Assembly: GCA_963799105.1 (NCBI GenBank) | Contig: CAWCVR010000013.1 | Coordinates: forward strand, 310,001 to 374,000 | DNA from: CAWCVR01 sp963799105 | GTDB lineage: Bacteria > Acidobacteriota > Terriglobia > Bryobacterales > Bryobacteraceae | Direction: 5' to 3' | Length of the DNA: 64,000 nt | Shown here: piece after piece, positions 20,235-28,911 of the stretch | Layout: the number at the start of each line of letters is the position of its first letter | How positions within the stretch are numbered: position 1 is the stretch's first letter | Position numbers and translations under genes: made by a program | The notes under the pieces: generated by a model | Database searches by the model: none | The model's input: the letters and a program-made list of their open reading frames with translations, nothing else | What the model was told of the DNA's origin: nothing

Positions 20235-22646
20235 CTACCTGATCTGCGGATTGATGCTGGCGTGGAAAACGGTTCCTGTGGCTCCGGCTTTGACGTGGAA
20301 ATAGGGCATTAGGTAGATGGTGGACCCAGCCACGAACGAAACGCTGACAGCCGGGTTGACGCTGGCGTCCACAACGAAGCCTCCGCCCGTCGTGCTGCCT
20401 GCCGTAATCTGATTGGTCGCTTCGTACAGGTGAGCGCCAGATGTGTAACCGAAGCTCGTCAGGCCGGCAGCGGAGCATGATTGGACAGCGTTGCTTACGT
20501 TGAGCCGCCCGCCGGTCACCGTATAGCCGTGCAAAGCGGCGGCGTCGTCCACGTAGTCGAGAAGAACCGCCTTCAGGCCGGCCGTGTCGAGGTCGGGACA
20601 TATCGAGAGCACGAGCGCCGCGGCGCCGGAGACGAAGGGCGTCGCGAGCGATGTTCCGCAGTTAAACTGGTAATTGGCGCCTGGAAATGTCGAGCGGATT
20701 CCGCCGTAGCACGTCCCCGAATAGAGGTCCCCACCGGGCGCTCCGAGGTGAACCGTAGCCGCCCCATAGTCAGAGAAGTTCGAGAGCGCGTCGGCCTGGT
20801 CCGTCGCCGCGACGGAGATGATGTTGGAGTTGCTGAGAGTTGCCGGGTACGTCGGATTGGGGCTCGTGTCGTTGTCGATCGGGATAAGGTTGTTGTCAGT
20901 GCCGTTGCCCGCCGCCGCAACGAAGAGCATGTTATAGCCATTCGCCCTGCTGATCTCGTCCGATAGTATTTGCGGCGCATCCGTGCAGTCCAAGAACCCG
21001 CAGCCGTAGAGCGATTGATTCCAGCCCCAACTCGCCGAGAGGATACGAATGTTGGCCTGCGCGCCAAATTGGAGCTCGGCCTGGATGGCGAATTCGATGG
21101 CGTTCAGCGCGTCGGAGAGATATCCGCAAAATCCGCCCGGACAGGCCGGCAAGTTCGGGTTTCCGGCCATCCGGAGCCCCATGACACTCGCGGTCCAATT
21201 GACGCCCGCGACACCGATGCCGTTGTCGCCTATTGCCCCAACCACCCCGGCTACTTCGGTGCCGTGGCCGTAGAAGTTTCCGGATGGAGGGCCCTCCTGC
21301 GGGTCGCAACTGAGGGTCAGATTCCCGGAAGTGTCCGTGATGCTGGAAAATCCGTGGCTTCCCGCCGGACAGGTGAGCGGCTGAGAAGCAATGGTGACCG
21401 TGAAAGCATATGGCGCGGACCACATGTTGCTCTGGAGATCTGGATGGGTATAATCCACGCCCGTGTCCAGCACACCGACCACGGAACTCCTGGACCCGGT
21501 GGTATAGTTCCAGGCCGATGGCGCCGAAATCTGCGGGAGGCCCCACTGTTGGCCGAACAATGGATCGTTGGGTGTGTTCGCGGGCTGGATAATGTAATCG
21601 GGTGCAGCGAGCAGCACGTCCGACCGGGCCTTCAATCCGCTGATCAACGCGGCCGTGCTCTGGGACCTCGATTGCATCAGGTATGCGCCGACCCCGCCCA
21701 CGGGCCGCGCAACGGCGACATCGTAAGCCCCGACCACATCGGCGGGCAGGGACGCATTTCGGAACTTCACCAGCACCCGCGACGCGGCGAATGACGCGTG
21801 AGGCGGTGTTTGAGCGAGTGCAATCTGGCACAGTAGCGCGGCGGCAAGCAACGAATCGGCGCGAGTCGTCATCGCCCTCACGCGCCGCTTCGCCAGCAGC
21901 CAACAGCCGCAGGCGCCAAGGAGCAGAGCTGCGCCGAAAAGGGACCACGGCGAAAGCGCCGGCACCGGCGCCGGAACGCTAGACGGCGGTGTGAAGGAAA
22001 AGAGCTCAAACAGCATTCCATTCGGCGACAATGTGGACCAGGTCGAAGCGGAAGGGGGGGATGCGACGCCGACGGCGGTCCCCTCGTCTGGATTCACTGT
22101 AACGCCGGGAGGCGCGGTGGTGGTCGAGGCGTTGTCGACGTCCCAAGCTAGGGAGGCGTTGGATGGAACCAGCAGAAGATAGTAGGTCACCGGCGCCGAG
22201 TAGCCGCCCGAAAGCGTGACGTTGCCGAAGAGTCCCGTGGGCGTGAAGTAGCCGGCTGGGACACTGGCGGGCACGGAAACCCCGGTTGTCGCCACCAGGG
22301 TCGCGCCGGCGGTCAGGGTTCCGGAGGTCCCCGGCGCGCTGTACAGGTAGGCGGTCCCTGTACCGGTTCCACCCTGGCCATGAGCCCTGATGTTGACACC
22401 GACATTGGTGTACTGTATTCCGGCCGGCATGGACCAACTGACGTACTCGGCGTTTACGCCGCTGGACGTCGTCCAGTAGCTCGTCGGCACCCCGGTCCCA
22501 AGTCGTTCGATAACGAGCGTGGGCGGCGGGAGTTGAGCGCTGGCCGGGAAGGCGAGGAGCGCCAGCGCGATCGCACCGGCGGCTGGAGGGCGACGAAGTA
22601 GAGTAAGCAATCCTGCGTGCCTCTGTAAGATACTATCACGGGTCAT
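20235..22646 (-). CDS. subtilisin-like S8 protease fused behind an IPTL-CTERM sorted protein
   Basis: The start at 22646 follows AGGTGAGG and gives 803 residues. Residues 1-37 are a signal peptide. About 38-225 is a beta domain like choice-of-anchor proteins, and 230-255 is an IPTL-CTERM exosortase signal (VPALSPWSLFGAALLLGACG, then KRR). At 259 a second methionine begins a new signal peptide (MTTRADSLLAAALLCQIALA). A subtilase follows, with Asp394 (GVLDTGVDY), His461 (GHGTEVAGV) and Ser666 (CGTSLATPFVSGA). The C-terminus has VAGSTIYLMPYFHVKAG, like the GFHA motif of the malectin protein. Two genes seem joined: at the junction a TGA lies one base out of frame, within GTGAGGGCGATG. Either an indel has fused them or the sequence has an error; ATG 21872 may be the true protease start. 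Confidence 0.85.
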   Translation of the reverse strand: MTRDSILQRHAGLLTLLRRPPAAGAIALALLAFPASAQLPPPTLVIERLGTGVPTSYWTTSSGVNAEYVSWSMPAGIQYTNVGVNIRAHGQGGTGTGTAYLYSAPGTSGTLTAGATLVATTGVSVPASVPAGYFTPTGLFGNVTLSGGYSAPVTYYLLLVPSNASLAWDVDNASTTTAPPGVTVNPDEGTAVGVASPPSASTWSTLSPNGMLFELFSFTPPSSVPAPVPALSPWSLFGAALLLGACGCWLLAKRRVRAMTTRADSLLAAALLCQIALAQTPPHASFAASRVLVKFRNASLPADVVGAYDVAVARPVGGVGAYLMQSRSQSTAALISGLKARSDVLLAAPDYIIQPANTPNDPLFGQQWGLPQISAPSAWNYTTGSRSSVVGVLDTGVDYTHPDLQSNMWSAPYAFTVTIASQPLTCPAGSHGFSSITDTSGNLTLSCDPQEGPPSGNFYGHGTEVAGVVGAIGDNGIGVAGVNWTASVMGLRMAGNPNLPACPGGFCGYLSDALNAIEFAIQAELQFGAQANIRILSASWGWNQSLYGCGFLDCTDAPQILSDEISRANGYNMLFVAAAGNGTDNNLIPIDNDTSPNPTYPATLSNSNIISVAATDQADALSNFSDYGAATVHLGAPGGDLYSGTCYGGIRSTFPGANYQFNCGTSLATPFVSGAAALVLSICPDLDTAGLKAVLLDYVDDAAALHGYTVTGGRLNVSNAVQSCSAAGLTSFGYTSGAHLYEATNQITAGSTTGGGFVVDASVNPAVSVSFVAGSTIYLMPYFHVKAGATGTVFHASINPQIR

Positions 22647-22653
22647 GGGCACC

Positions 22654-23445
22654 TCACCTGCCTGCCGCCGGCGCTTCGCCACCGGCCTGGCCCTTCTCCA
22701 GCCGCGCGATCCGGTCGCGGGGTTCCTGATTCTGCTGTTCCAGGCGGTTGTTCCGTTCATCCGCTTGGATCATGTGCAGCGTGAGTTCCTCGACCTTGGC
22801 CAGCAGCTTCGACTCCATCTCGCCCACGCTGACGCCCTTTTCCTTCACTTCCGCCTCTGACGGGATGTCCGGCAGGTGATGATTCGCCTGGATGTACGCG
22901 CCGATTTCGCACAGAGGCCGGAGGCGGTAGCCAGGCTGAAAGACATAATCCGACCATCCGGTGTTGGTGACGATGAATTCCTCGGCGCCGACGGTCCCTT
23001 TGACGGACAGCAAATATTGCGGGTTAGTAGTCCCGATGCCGACGTTGCCGGTGGGCGCGATCGTAACCTTGACGGCACTGTTGGTGCCCAGGTATATGTT
23101 CCCAGTGGAGGTGTTGTTTACCAGAAAAAGGTCCGCTGTTCCCAGCAGTCCCACGTAGGACCAACCATCCTGATTGTTGAAACTGAGCCACGTCAAGCCC
23201 GAGCCGGTCGTGCTGATTTGCTCGGCTACCGCGCCGTTGCCGCTGATTTGCGGTTGGGATGTCGGGGTCGAAGTTCCGATCCCGACGTTACTGTTGGTCC
23301 AAACCGGATTCGTGCCGCTCCACTGGCCCCACATGGGCCGAGGCGCCGCTGCCATCCAGACCACGGCCAAGCCGATGATCCATGCTCCGGCGCGAGCCGC
23401 CAGCCAGGAGCATGCACGAACGATTACGGAATGTGCTCGGTTCAT
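22654..23445 (-). CDS. exported trimeric-fibre-like protein with C-terminal coiled coil
   Basis: The 263-residue product starts at 23445, with GAGAGGAAAG upstream. The N-terminal signal/membrane segment is GAWIIGLAVVWMAAA. The body carries glycine-rich turns (VGIGTSTPTSQPQ, GNVGIGTTNPQYLLSVKG) typical of tail-fibre and trimeric-adhesin stalks. FQPGYRLRPLCEIGAYIQAN then HHLPDIPSEAEVKEKGVSVG resembles the domain that precedes intramolecular-chaperone ends of fibre proteins. A coiled coil of about 45 residues closes it. Its stop overlaps the ribosome-binding site of the protease gene, eight bases before that start, so the two are coupled. A truncated duplicate lies at 19591-20222. Surface display is inferred. 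Confidence 0.75.
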   Translation of the reverse strand: MNRAHSVIVRACSWLAARAGAWIIGLAVVWMAAAPRPMWGQWSGTNPVWTNSNVGIGTSTPTSQPQISGNGAVAEQISTTGSGLTWLSFNNQDGWSYVGLLGTADLFLVNNTSTGNIYLGTNSAVKVTIAPTGNVGIGTTNPQYLLSVKGTVGAEEFIVTNTGWSDYVFQPGYRLRPLCEIGAYIQANHHLPDIPSEAEVKEKGVSVGEMESKLLAKVEELTLHMIQADERNNRLEQQNQEPRDRIARLEKGQAGGEAPAAGR

Positions 23446-23665
23446 TTTGTCTTTCCTCTCTCGACTTCGCTGTGATCTTTCGGATACCTGCAAAACCTAC
23501 GTCTCGGCTTACAACCGCCGCCATAGAGCTGGTCTGACCAGGCAGGGACGGAAGAGGTAACCTGCCCCGACGCCGAAGATAGCGCGGCAACTCGCGCCAA
23601 GCTATCTGTAATCCTCTCTGGTTGCCATTGGAGCCTGATGAGTCGATTGGCCGCATGATTTCGTC

Positions 23666-24375
23666 TCAGGGCAACAGGCCCAGCGCAGAAAATGAAAAAG
23701 TTTTCGGGTTGGTATCGCCGGTCGCGTGCTGGAAGGACTGCTGGCTGGCATTCACGGGAAGCGCCACGCCGGCGGCGTCGCCCAACTTCACGTCGTGGCT
23801 GGCGATGTAAACGTTCAGCGCCGTATCGAGCGGCACGGCAAGCCGATAGCTGTAGCCGGTAATTCCGCCCTGGAGATTTCCGGCGGCAGCCGGGCTGCCC
23901 GAGCTGTGAGCGGGGTAGTACAGCCCCTTCGGTCCCCACACCCCGAGAGTCAGGTCCGGGCGACGGCCATCCTTAGGTCAGTTGGCTCAGGACCTTTTGC
24001 GCATCCTGAACCTGAACATTCAGGACAGAGGCCGCGGTGAGCTTCACGGAAATCCCCGTGGTGTTCTGTCCGGCGGCCAGCGTGACGTTGGTTGGGCGTG
24101 CCGTTCCATTGGCAGGGATCGAGGTATAGATCGCCCGCCGCCTGCACGCAGATCGAATAGTTGCCCGACGTAAGTCCGGATATTTGAAAGGCGCCATCGC
24201 CGCCCGATTTTGTGTGCTGGGTGAACGGCGGAGCCCCGGCACGGCTGGCGATCACCAGTGCGGCGGGAATCGGCTTCAGCGTCTTGGCATCCAGAATCGT
24301 CCCCCGGATGCTACCTGTAGCTGTTTGCCCAATCGCCGCCGAAACCGCGATCAAAAAGACTACGACGTTTTTCAT
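23666..24375 (-). pseudogene. exported carboxypeptidase-regulatory-like protein, two frameshifts
   Basis: The ATG at 24375, with AAGGAGAGG upstream, begins a signal peptide (KNVVVFLIAVSAAIG). A carboxypeptidase regulatory-like domain follows (GSIRGTILDAKTLKPIPAAL, GAFQISGLTSGNYSICVQAA). The frame then changes near 24120 (continuing IPANGTARPTNVTLAAGQNT) and again near 23985. There a short run of C (ACCTAAG) would read through as LTPKDGRRPDLTLGVWG. It ends SFSALGLLP at 23666. Joined, it has about 235 residues. The second site lies in a C run, so a sequencing error is plausible. These domains often decorate surface or TonB-linked proteins. The function is unknown. Confidence 0.65.
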
Positions 24376-25223
24376 CGGCGTGTCCTCTCCTTCGGCGCAG
24401 CTTCGCCGCGAATGCCGCCTTGAGTTATGGAACTCCGCGCGGAGGGCATGGCTCGCTTGTCGGGAATCTGTTGTTGATGGTGCGCAGGCCGATTCGACAG
24501 GACCGGCCCAACCTGGGCGTGAATCGCGGTGCCGAGGACTGACGGCGGTGCGGCGACACGAGACATCTTGAGCCTGAGCAACTCCAACTTCCGCAAATCC
24601 GAGCCGCAGTGGCACGCCGTGCCCGTGCCAATGCCAAGCGCAATTGATGCGCCACAGCCTTCGTCGCCGATATTCCTATCGTAGCGATTGAACTGTACCA
24701 AGATATCCTAATCTCTTTTTCATATGGGTGCAAGAATAGTTTGATATTTTTTGTGTGACGGGAGCGAACCCGGGTCGAGCAGGGAATGCGAAACGGGCGC
24801 AGGCTCATGCAGTTGGCTGGTTCCAAGAACAATACGACTTTTTGTTCGTGGTAATTTTGCTCGTGCAAACCCAGGCTGGAGATGTGGGCGCCAGCAGAGA
24901 GATCCCGACGCACTATGCACGGTTCTTCCGTGCGTTGGGGCGAAAGCCTTTGCGGTGGGCACCTATACGGTATGGCATCGACAGGGAGACTGTGGAACCG
25001 GTTCTATAACGCCCTCTGGCGAGCGGATAGCCGTGATTGCCGCCCCAGGGGATATCAGAGAGTGAGTCTTCGAAGTGGCAACGATATGCCGGCCATAAAG
25101 CCGGCCTAGATCATCACAGAAGTCACTCAAACCATTGGGCGGCCGACACGCACGGCGATAAGTCCGAAAGCCCGGCCGCCCGCAACGTCCTCAAATCCAC
25201 CCAAGTCACGCCAGCAGTGTCTC
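24376..25223. other. 848 bases without a supported gene
   Basis: The stretch upstream of the gene ending at 23666 contains an AT-rich patch at about 24660-24770 that could hold promoters. Several short overlapping frames on both strands (24425-24913, 24751-25065, 24755-25009) have compositions like antisense shadows and no ribosome-binding sites. The right end touches the duplicated permease fragment. I see no RNA gene or mobile element here. Confidence 0.5.
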
Positions 25224-25880
25224 CTATTCGTACCTGAGCGCCTCGGTTGGATTCAGCCGCGCCGCCCGGTTCGCCGGCAGAATCCCGAACACCAGCCCCA
25301 CCAGGCACGACACCCCGAACGCCACCACGATCGCCACCGGTGAAATCGGTATCCGAATGTCCGCGAACAATCCCACGCTCAGCGGAATCGCCACCCCCAC
25401 CGCGATCCCCAAGGCCCCGCCCGACAGGCTGATCATCATCGCCTCCGCCAGGAATTGCAGCAGAATCATTTTCGCCGACGCCCCTACCGCCAGCCGCACC
25501 CCGATTTCCCGCGTGCGCTCGGTCACGGTCACCAGCATGATGTTCATGATGCCGATCCCCGAAATCACCAGCGTAATCGCCGATACCAGAACCAGCACCA
25601 GCGACAGGATCAGCGAGATGTTCTTCGCCGCGTTCAGAATCGCCGTCAGCGTGTCGACATGGAACCGCGCGCCCGGACGGTGCCGGCTCTCCAGCAGCTC
25701 CTGCACCCGCGCCGCCGTCCGCTCCACCGTCTCCGGACTCCGCACCTGCACGTACATCGGGTCGATGCGCTCCACCGGGGTGAAGTACCGCAGCACCGTG
25801 ATCGGGATTACGATGGTGTCGCGCTCCACCTCCGATTGCCCGAACGTTTCCACCCGCTCGTGAAACGTCCCGATCACCGT
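25224..25880 (-). pseudogene. duplicated 3' fragment of the MacB-type permease gene
   Basis: About 217 codons almost identical to the C-terminal half of the permease 28912-30114: TFHERVETFGQSEVERDTIV, then IGIMNIMLVTVTERTREIGV and NRAARLNPTEALRYE. Identity begins at CGATCACCGT (25880) and ends at GAATAGGAG just after the stop. The first 180 residues, with the first membrane span and most of the periplasmic domain, are missing. A frame from an internal ATG is open, but no ribosome-binding site or leader is seen. It keeps three C-terminal membrane spans. It is read as a non-functional duplicate. Confidence 0.85.
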
Positions 25881-26042
25881 AGCTGGAGCTACCTGTGGAA
25901 TGGCTGTCCATCTTCATCGCTAAATAATCTTCGCCGGGGCAGTTGACCGGCGCTGAAGCCGAAGAAGCCTTCGAGCACGGCTCAATCCGATTGTCGGCGG
26001 GGCGAAGGAACGAGCAGAAACGGAACTACGAGAGGGTGAAGA

Positions 26043-26510
26043 ATGAAGAGCGCAGAAAAGAAGCTGCCCACAATGGAACCACGGATTTCGCAGAGCGTGA
26101 AGCCGAAGCGCAGCACCACTAAAACGGAAGATCCGGCCAGGATGAAAACCACTGACGAACTTTTGCGGCAGGTTATCAATGAGGCCAAAGCATTTTGCAG
26201 ACCCGCAACCCTCAAATCAGGATCGAAGAAGCTGGAGACCTTCAATGCACGGCGATGGCTGGTGCGCGGACGCGTGCAGGGCGTGGGTTACCGCTGGTTC
26301 GCTCAAAAGTCCGCGGCGGGGCTGGGCCTGAGCGGTTACGCGCGCAATCTGGATGACGAGCGGGTTGAGGTTTACGCGGCCGGTACGGAAGCGAAACTCG
26401 CCGAGTTGGCCGGCCTGTTGTACCGCGGACCGCGCTGGGCCGACGTGCGCGGCGTTGAAGAGCAGGAATGCGCCGTGCAAGAATTGGGTTCGTTTCGTAT
26501 CGAGGCCTAA
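26043..26510 (+). CDS. acyP: acylphosphatase, start uncertain
   Basis: The last 90 residues form a standard acylphosphatase, which hydrolyses acyl phosphates. VRGRVQGVGYRWFAQKSAAG holds the catalytic arginine and GYARNLDDERVEV the catalytic asparagine. The frame is open 65 codons further upstream than usual. At the expected start, GGAGACCTTCAATGCACGG offers a good ribosome-binding site and ATG (26245), but one base out of frame with the domain. ATGGCACGG would be in frame. Either a base has been lost there, or the long version from 26043 (or an internal ATG) is used. The stop overlaps the start of the truncated apt gene by one base, so both belonged to one operon. Confidence 0.8.
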   Translation: MKSAEKKLPTMEPRISQSVKPKRSTTKTEDPARMKTTDELLRQVINEAKAFCRPATLKSGSKKLETFNARRWLVRGRVQGVGYRWFAQKSAAGLGLSGYARNLDDERVEVYAAGTEAKLAELAGLLYRGPRWADVRGVEEQECAVQELGSFRIEA

Positions 26511-26676
26511 TGGAAGATTTGAAGCAACTGATCCGCGAGGTGCCGGACTTCCCCAAACCCGGCATTCTCTTTTATGACATCACAACGCCGTTGAAAGCGC
26601 CGGCGGGCTTGCACGCGGTGATCGACGGGTTGCAGGACCATTACCACGACGCCACGGTGGACGTGGTGCTGGGCCC
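26510..26676 (+). pseudogene. apt: 5' fragment of adenine phosphoribosyltransferase gene
   Basis: It starts at 26510, overlapping the acylphosphatase stop by one base. It encodes MEDLKQLIREVPDFPKPGIL, then FYDITTPLKAPAGLHAVIDG and a stretch ending VDVVLG. This is the N-terminal third of Apt, which salvages adenine to AMP with PRPP. After GTGGTGCTGGGC the expected GMEARGF and PRPP loop are absent. The sequence runs into the antisense end of a pheS fragment through a GC-only patch at 26674-26690. About 120 residues, including the catalytic loop, are missing, so no function is expected. Confidence 0.85.
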
Positions 26677-26979
26677 GGGCGCGGGCAGCGTGAGATCGAG
26701 CCATTCGCCGTCCAGGCGCGTGGCGAGCGCCTCTTCGGCGAAGCCGCGCTGGCGCGTTTCGTAGGCCTCTTCGAGCGATTGCTTGGCGCCATTGAGCAGC
26801 TTGCCGAAAGCGGCGCGCGATTCGGGAGGCAGCCTGCCCATTTCCTTGCCGGCCGCGGCCAGCGCGCCTTTGCGCCCCAGCACCCCGATGCGCGCCACTT
26901 CCAGTTCCTCGATCGAGCGCGCGGCGCGAATCCGATCGAGAGATCTGGCGGCCAGTTCCCGTATGAAATCTTCAGACAT
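26677..26979 (-). pseudogene. pheS: 5' fragment of phenylalanyl-tRNA synthetase alpha subunit gene
   Basis: From ATG 26979 leftward it encodes about 100 residues of the PheS N-terminal coiled-coil region. These include SIEELEVARIGVLGRKGALA, then EMGRLPPESRAAFGKLLNGA and ETRQRGFAEEALATRLDGEW with LDLTLP. It stops matching at 26680-26690, where it meets the truncated apt gene coming from the other side. The catalytic domain with motifs 1-3 is absent. PheS charges tRNA-Phe and is essential, so an intact copy must exist elsewhere or this junction is an assembly artefact. Confidence 0.8.
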
Positions 26980-27057
26980 GCGTGTTGAACCTTCGATTGT
27001 AGCAAGCGGGAGTGGCGCAGCCGACTGGACAGTCCGCGCCACGATTAGCCGGCAGGT

Positions 27058-28251
27058 TCAGTGCATCGACACGACCAGCATGGTTGCGTCGTCGTGGAAA
27101 TTGTTATTGGAGAATTCGGTCACGGCGACCATGATGCGCTGGCGGCGCTGCTCGGAGCTGTCCCCCGGCTCCTGGAGCGGAAGGATGAGGCGTTCCTCGC
27201 CGAATTCCTCGTCGGCGGCGTTGAAGGCCTCGCTGATGCCATCGGTGTAGAGCACCAGGCAATCGCCGGAGCGCAGTTCGGCGGCGCCGGCCGCGTAAGT
27301 TGCGCCGGGCAGAACGCCGAGCACCGGGCCGCCTTCGCCGAGCCGTTCGATAGCGCCATCGCGGCGGCGCAGGATAGGCGGATTGTGGCCGGCGTTGCAG
27401 TAATCGAGAGTCATGCGCGCGGTGTCGATCACGGCGTAGAAGAACGTAATGTACTTGCCGGGCGCGACATTGCCGGCGATCAGTTGGTTGGCCTTGGCGC
27501 ATAGCTCGTGGGGCGCCAGACCGCCGGGAGCGAATGCGCGCACGATGGCTTGCAGGTTGGACATCAGCAGCGCGGCGGCCATGCCCTTGCCGGAGACATC
27601 GCCAATCGCAATCGCCACGCGCGCGTCGCCGAGGCGGATGGCGTCGTAATAATCTCCACCCACCATGCGGGCGGGCTGGCAGCCGGCGGCCAGATCGCAT
27701 CCCTGAATTTGCGGCAGGTGGGTGGGCATCAGCGCCTGCTGGATCTCGCGGGCGCGTTCGAAATCCTCCAGTTGCAACTGGAGGACGCGGCTTTCGGCCT
27801 CCACCTTGTCTTCGAGTTGGCGGTTGCGCGATTCCAGACGGCGCCGGGTATTCGAGTAGATCTCCAGGCTAAAGGCAAACACGAGCCACACCACGACGAT
27901 GACCCGATTGACGGGAAGCAACTCGGCCGCAGTCCGGTCCAAGCCAATCCGCAACGCGAGGAAGGTGGCGAGTGTAACGGTTGCCAATACCATCGCGAGC
28001 TGGACGCCGATGAAGATGCCCCAGTTAAACGGAAAGCGGGCCGCATCGATCCAGCGGCGCGCCGTGCTCTGCAACGGGACCCGCAACAGCGTGGCGGGGA
28101 CCACGTACAACAGCGCGTGCGCCAGGGCCATCCCCATCCCGCGCAGAGATCCCTCGATCGCGTACCAGGCGAGCGCGGTGAACACAATGCCCGGACCGGC
28201 GCTCATCGCCACCACGCGCGCGATGCGCTTTGCCGCAGAGTCGTTGCTCAC
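27058..28251 (-). CDS. membrane-anchored SpoIIE/RsbU-type PP2C phosphatase
   Basis: The start is taken as GTG 28251 (398 residues); the frame is open to 28329 and no strong ribosome-binding site is seen. The N-terminal 150 residues contain four or so hydrophobic spans (IVFTALAWYAIEG, ALAHALLYVVPATLL, FIGVQLAMVLATVTLATFLA, VIVVVWLVFAFSLEIYS). A coiled linker (ESRNRQLEDKVEAESRVLQL) joins the PP2C-like SpoIIE domain. Metal-binding motifs are MVGGDYYDAIRLGD, AIGDVSGKGMAAALLMSN and NFHDDATMLVV. Such phosphatases dephosphorylate anti-anti-sigma (STAS) proteins in partner-switching regulation. No STAS or anti-sigma partner is adjacent. The signal sensed by the membrane part is unknown. Confidence 0.9.
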   Translation of the reverse strand: MSNDSAAKRIARVVAMSAGPGIVFTALAWYAIEGSLRGMGMALAHALLYVVPATLLRVPLQSTARRWIDAARFPFNWGIFIGVQLAMVLATVTLATFLALRIGLDRTAAELLPVNRVIVVVWLVFAFSLEIYSNTRRRLESRNRQLEDKVEAESRVLQLQLEDFERAREIQQALMPTHLPQIQGCDLAAGCQPARMVGGDYYDAIRLGDARVAIAIGDVSGKGMAAALLMSNLQAIVRAFAPGGLAPHELCAKANQLIAGNVAPGKYITFFYAVIDTARMTLDYCNAGHNPPILRRRDGAIERLGEGGPVLGVLPGATYAAGAAELRSGDCLVLYTDGISEAFNAADEEFGEERLILPLQEPGDSSEQRRQRIMVAVTEFSNNNFHDDATMLVVSMH

Positions 28252-28357
28252 ATATGTGAGGTTAGTACAGAATCGGATCTCGCGGAGCGAGCCGCCCCCG
28301 CGGGCAATCCGAGCGCGCGGCGCGAGCATCGGTCAATTCGATAATGGAAGCGCTTGT

Positions 28358-28905
28358 TTACTGCGCGACAGGGATCATGGCTCCCGCAGGCGAACTGAAG
28401 CCGTCGTAGGTCGCGATCACCTGGTTGTCGCCGGCGGCGGCCGTGGATGGCACCTCGACGTTGATCCGGTATAGACCCGGACCGATCACGCCGGCCCACT
28501 GCACCGTGGCCGCGGCGCCACCGATGGTGACCTGCGGTAGCGTCGCCAACACGCCCGACTGTACATCCGAACCCGGCGTCAGCGGAGTCGGCGGCAGGCC
28601 GAAGCCATCGGCGTACAGTATGACAACCTCACCCGGCGTGGCCGGTGTAAACGTGTAGCCCGGCACCGAGAGAGACGCCGGCCCAAGCAGGCTGCAATCG
28701 GCGTGCTCGGCGGCAATGTGGATGCCATCGCCGAAGCGCAGGAATCCGGGCGACGCCGCTTGCAGGTTCGCCGTAAACGCGGAGCTGGTCGTGGTCCCAT
28801 TGTTCAACTCGATCGCGACTGGGCCGGTCGTCGCATCGAGCGGCGTCAGCACGTTCACTTGCGCCGAACCGACGAAGGCGATATACGCCGGCTTGCCGTT
28901 GACCG
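28358..28905 (-). pseudogene. orphan Solibacter-type C-terminal domain (TIGR03437 pattern) fragment
   Basis: Beginning right after the permease stop, about 180 codons read VTVNGKPAYIAFVGSAQVNV, then ATTGPVAIELNNGTTTSSAF, GPASLSVPGYTFTPATPGEV, VTIGGAAATVQWAGVIGPGL and QVIATYDGFSSPAGAMIPVA. This is the domain repeated at the C-termini of many exported Solibacter proteins. Its own start, signal peptide and preceding domains are missing; the 5' end is exactly at the permease junction (GGAGTCACGGTC). It is a strong lineage marker. It is probably untranslated, or translated only by coupling to the permease. Confidence 0.8.
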
Positions 28906-28911
28906 TGACTC

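Noticed and set aside
24425..25065. Several 80-160 codon frames on both strands
   Set aside because: They overlap each other, lack ribosome-binding sites and resemble no protein family.
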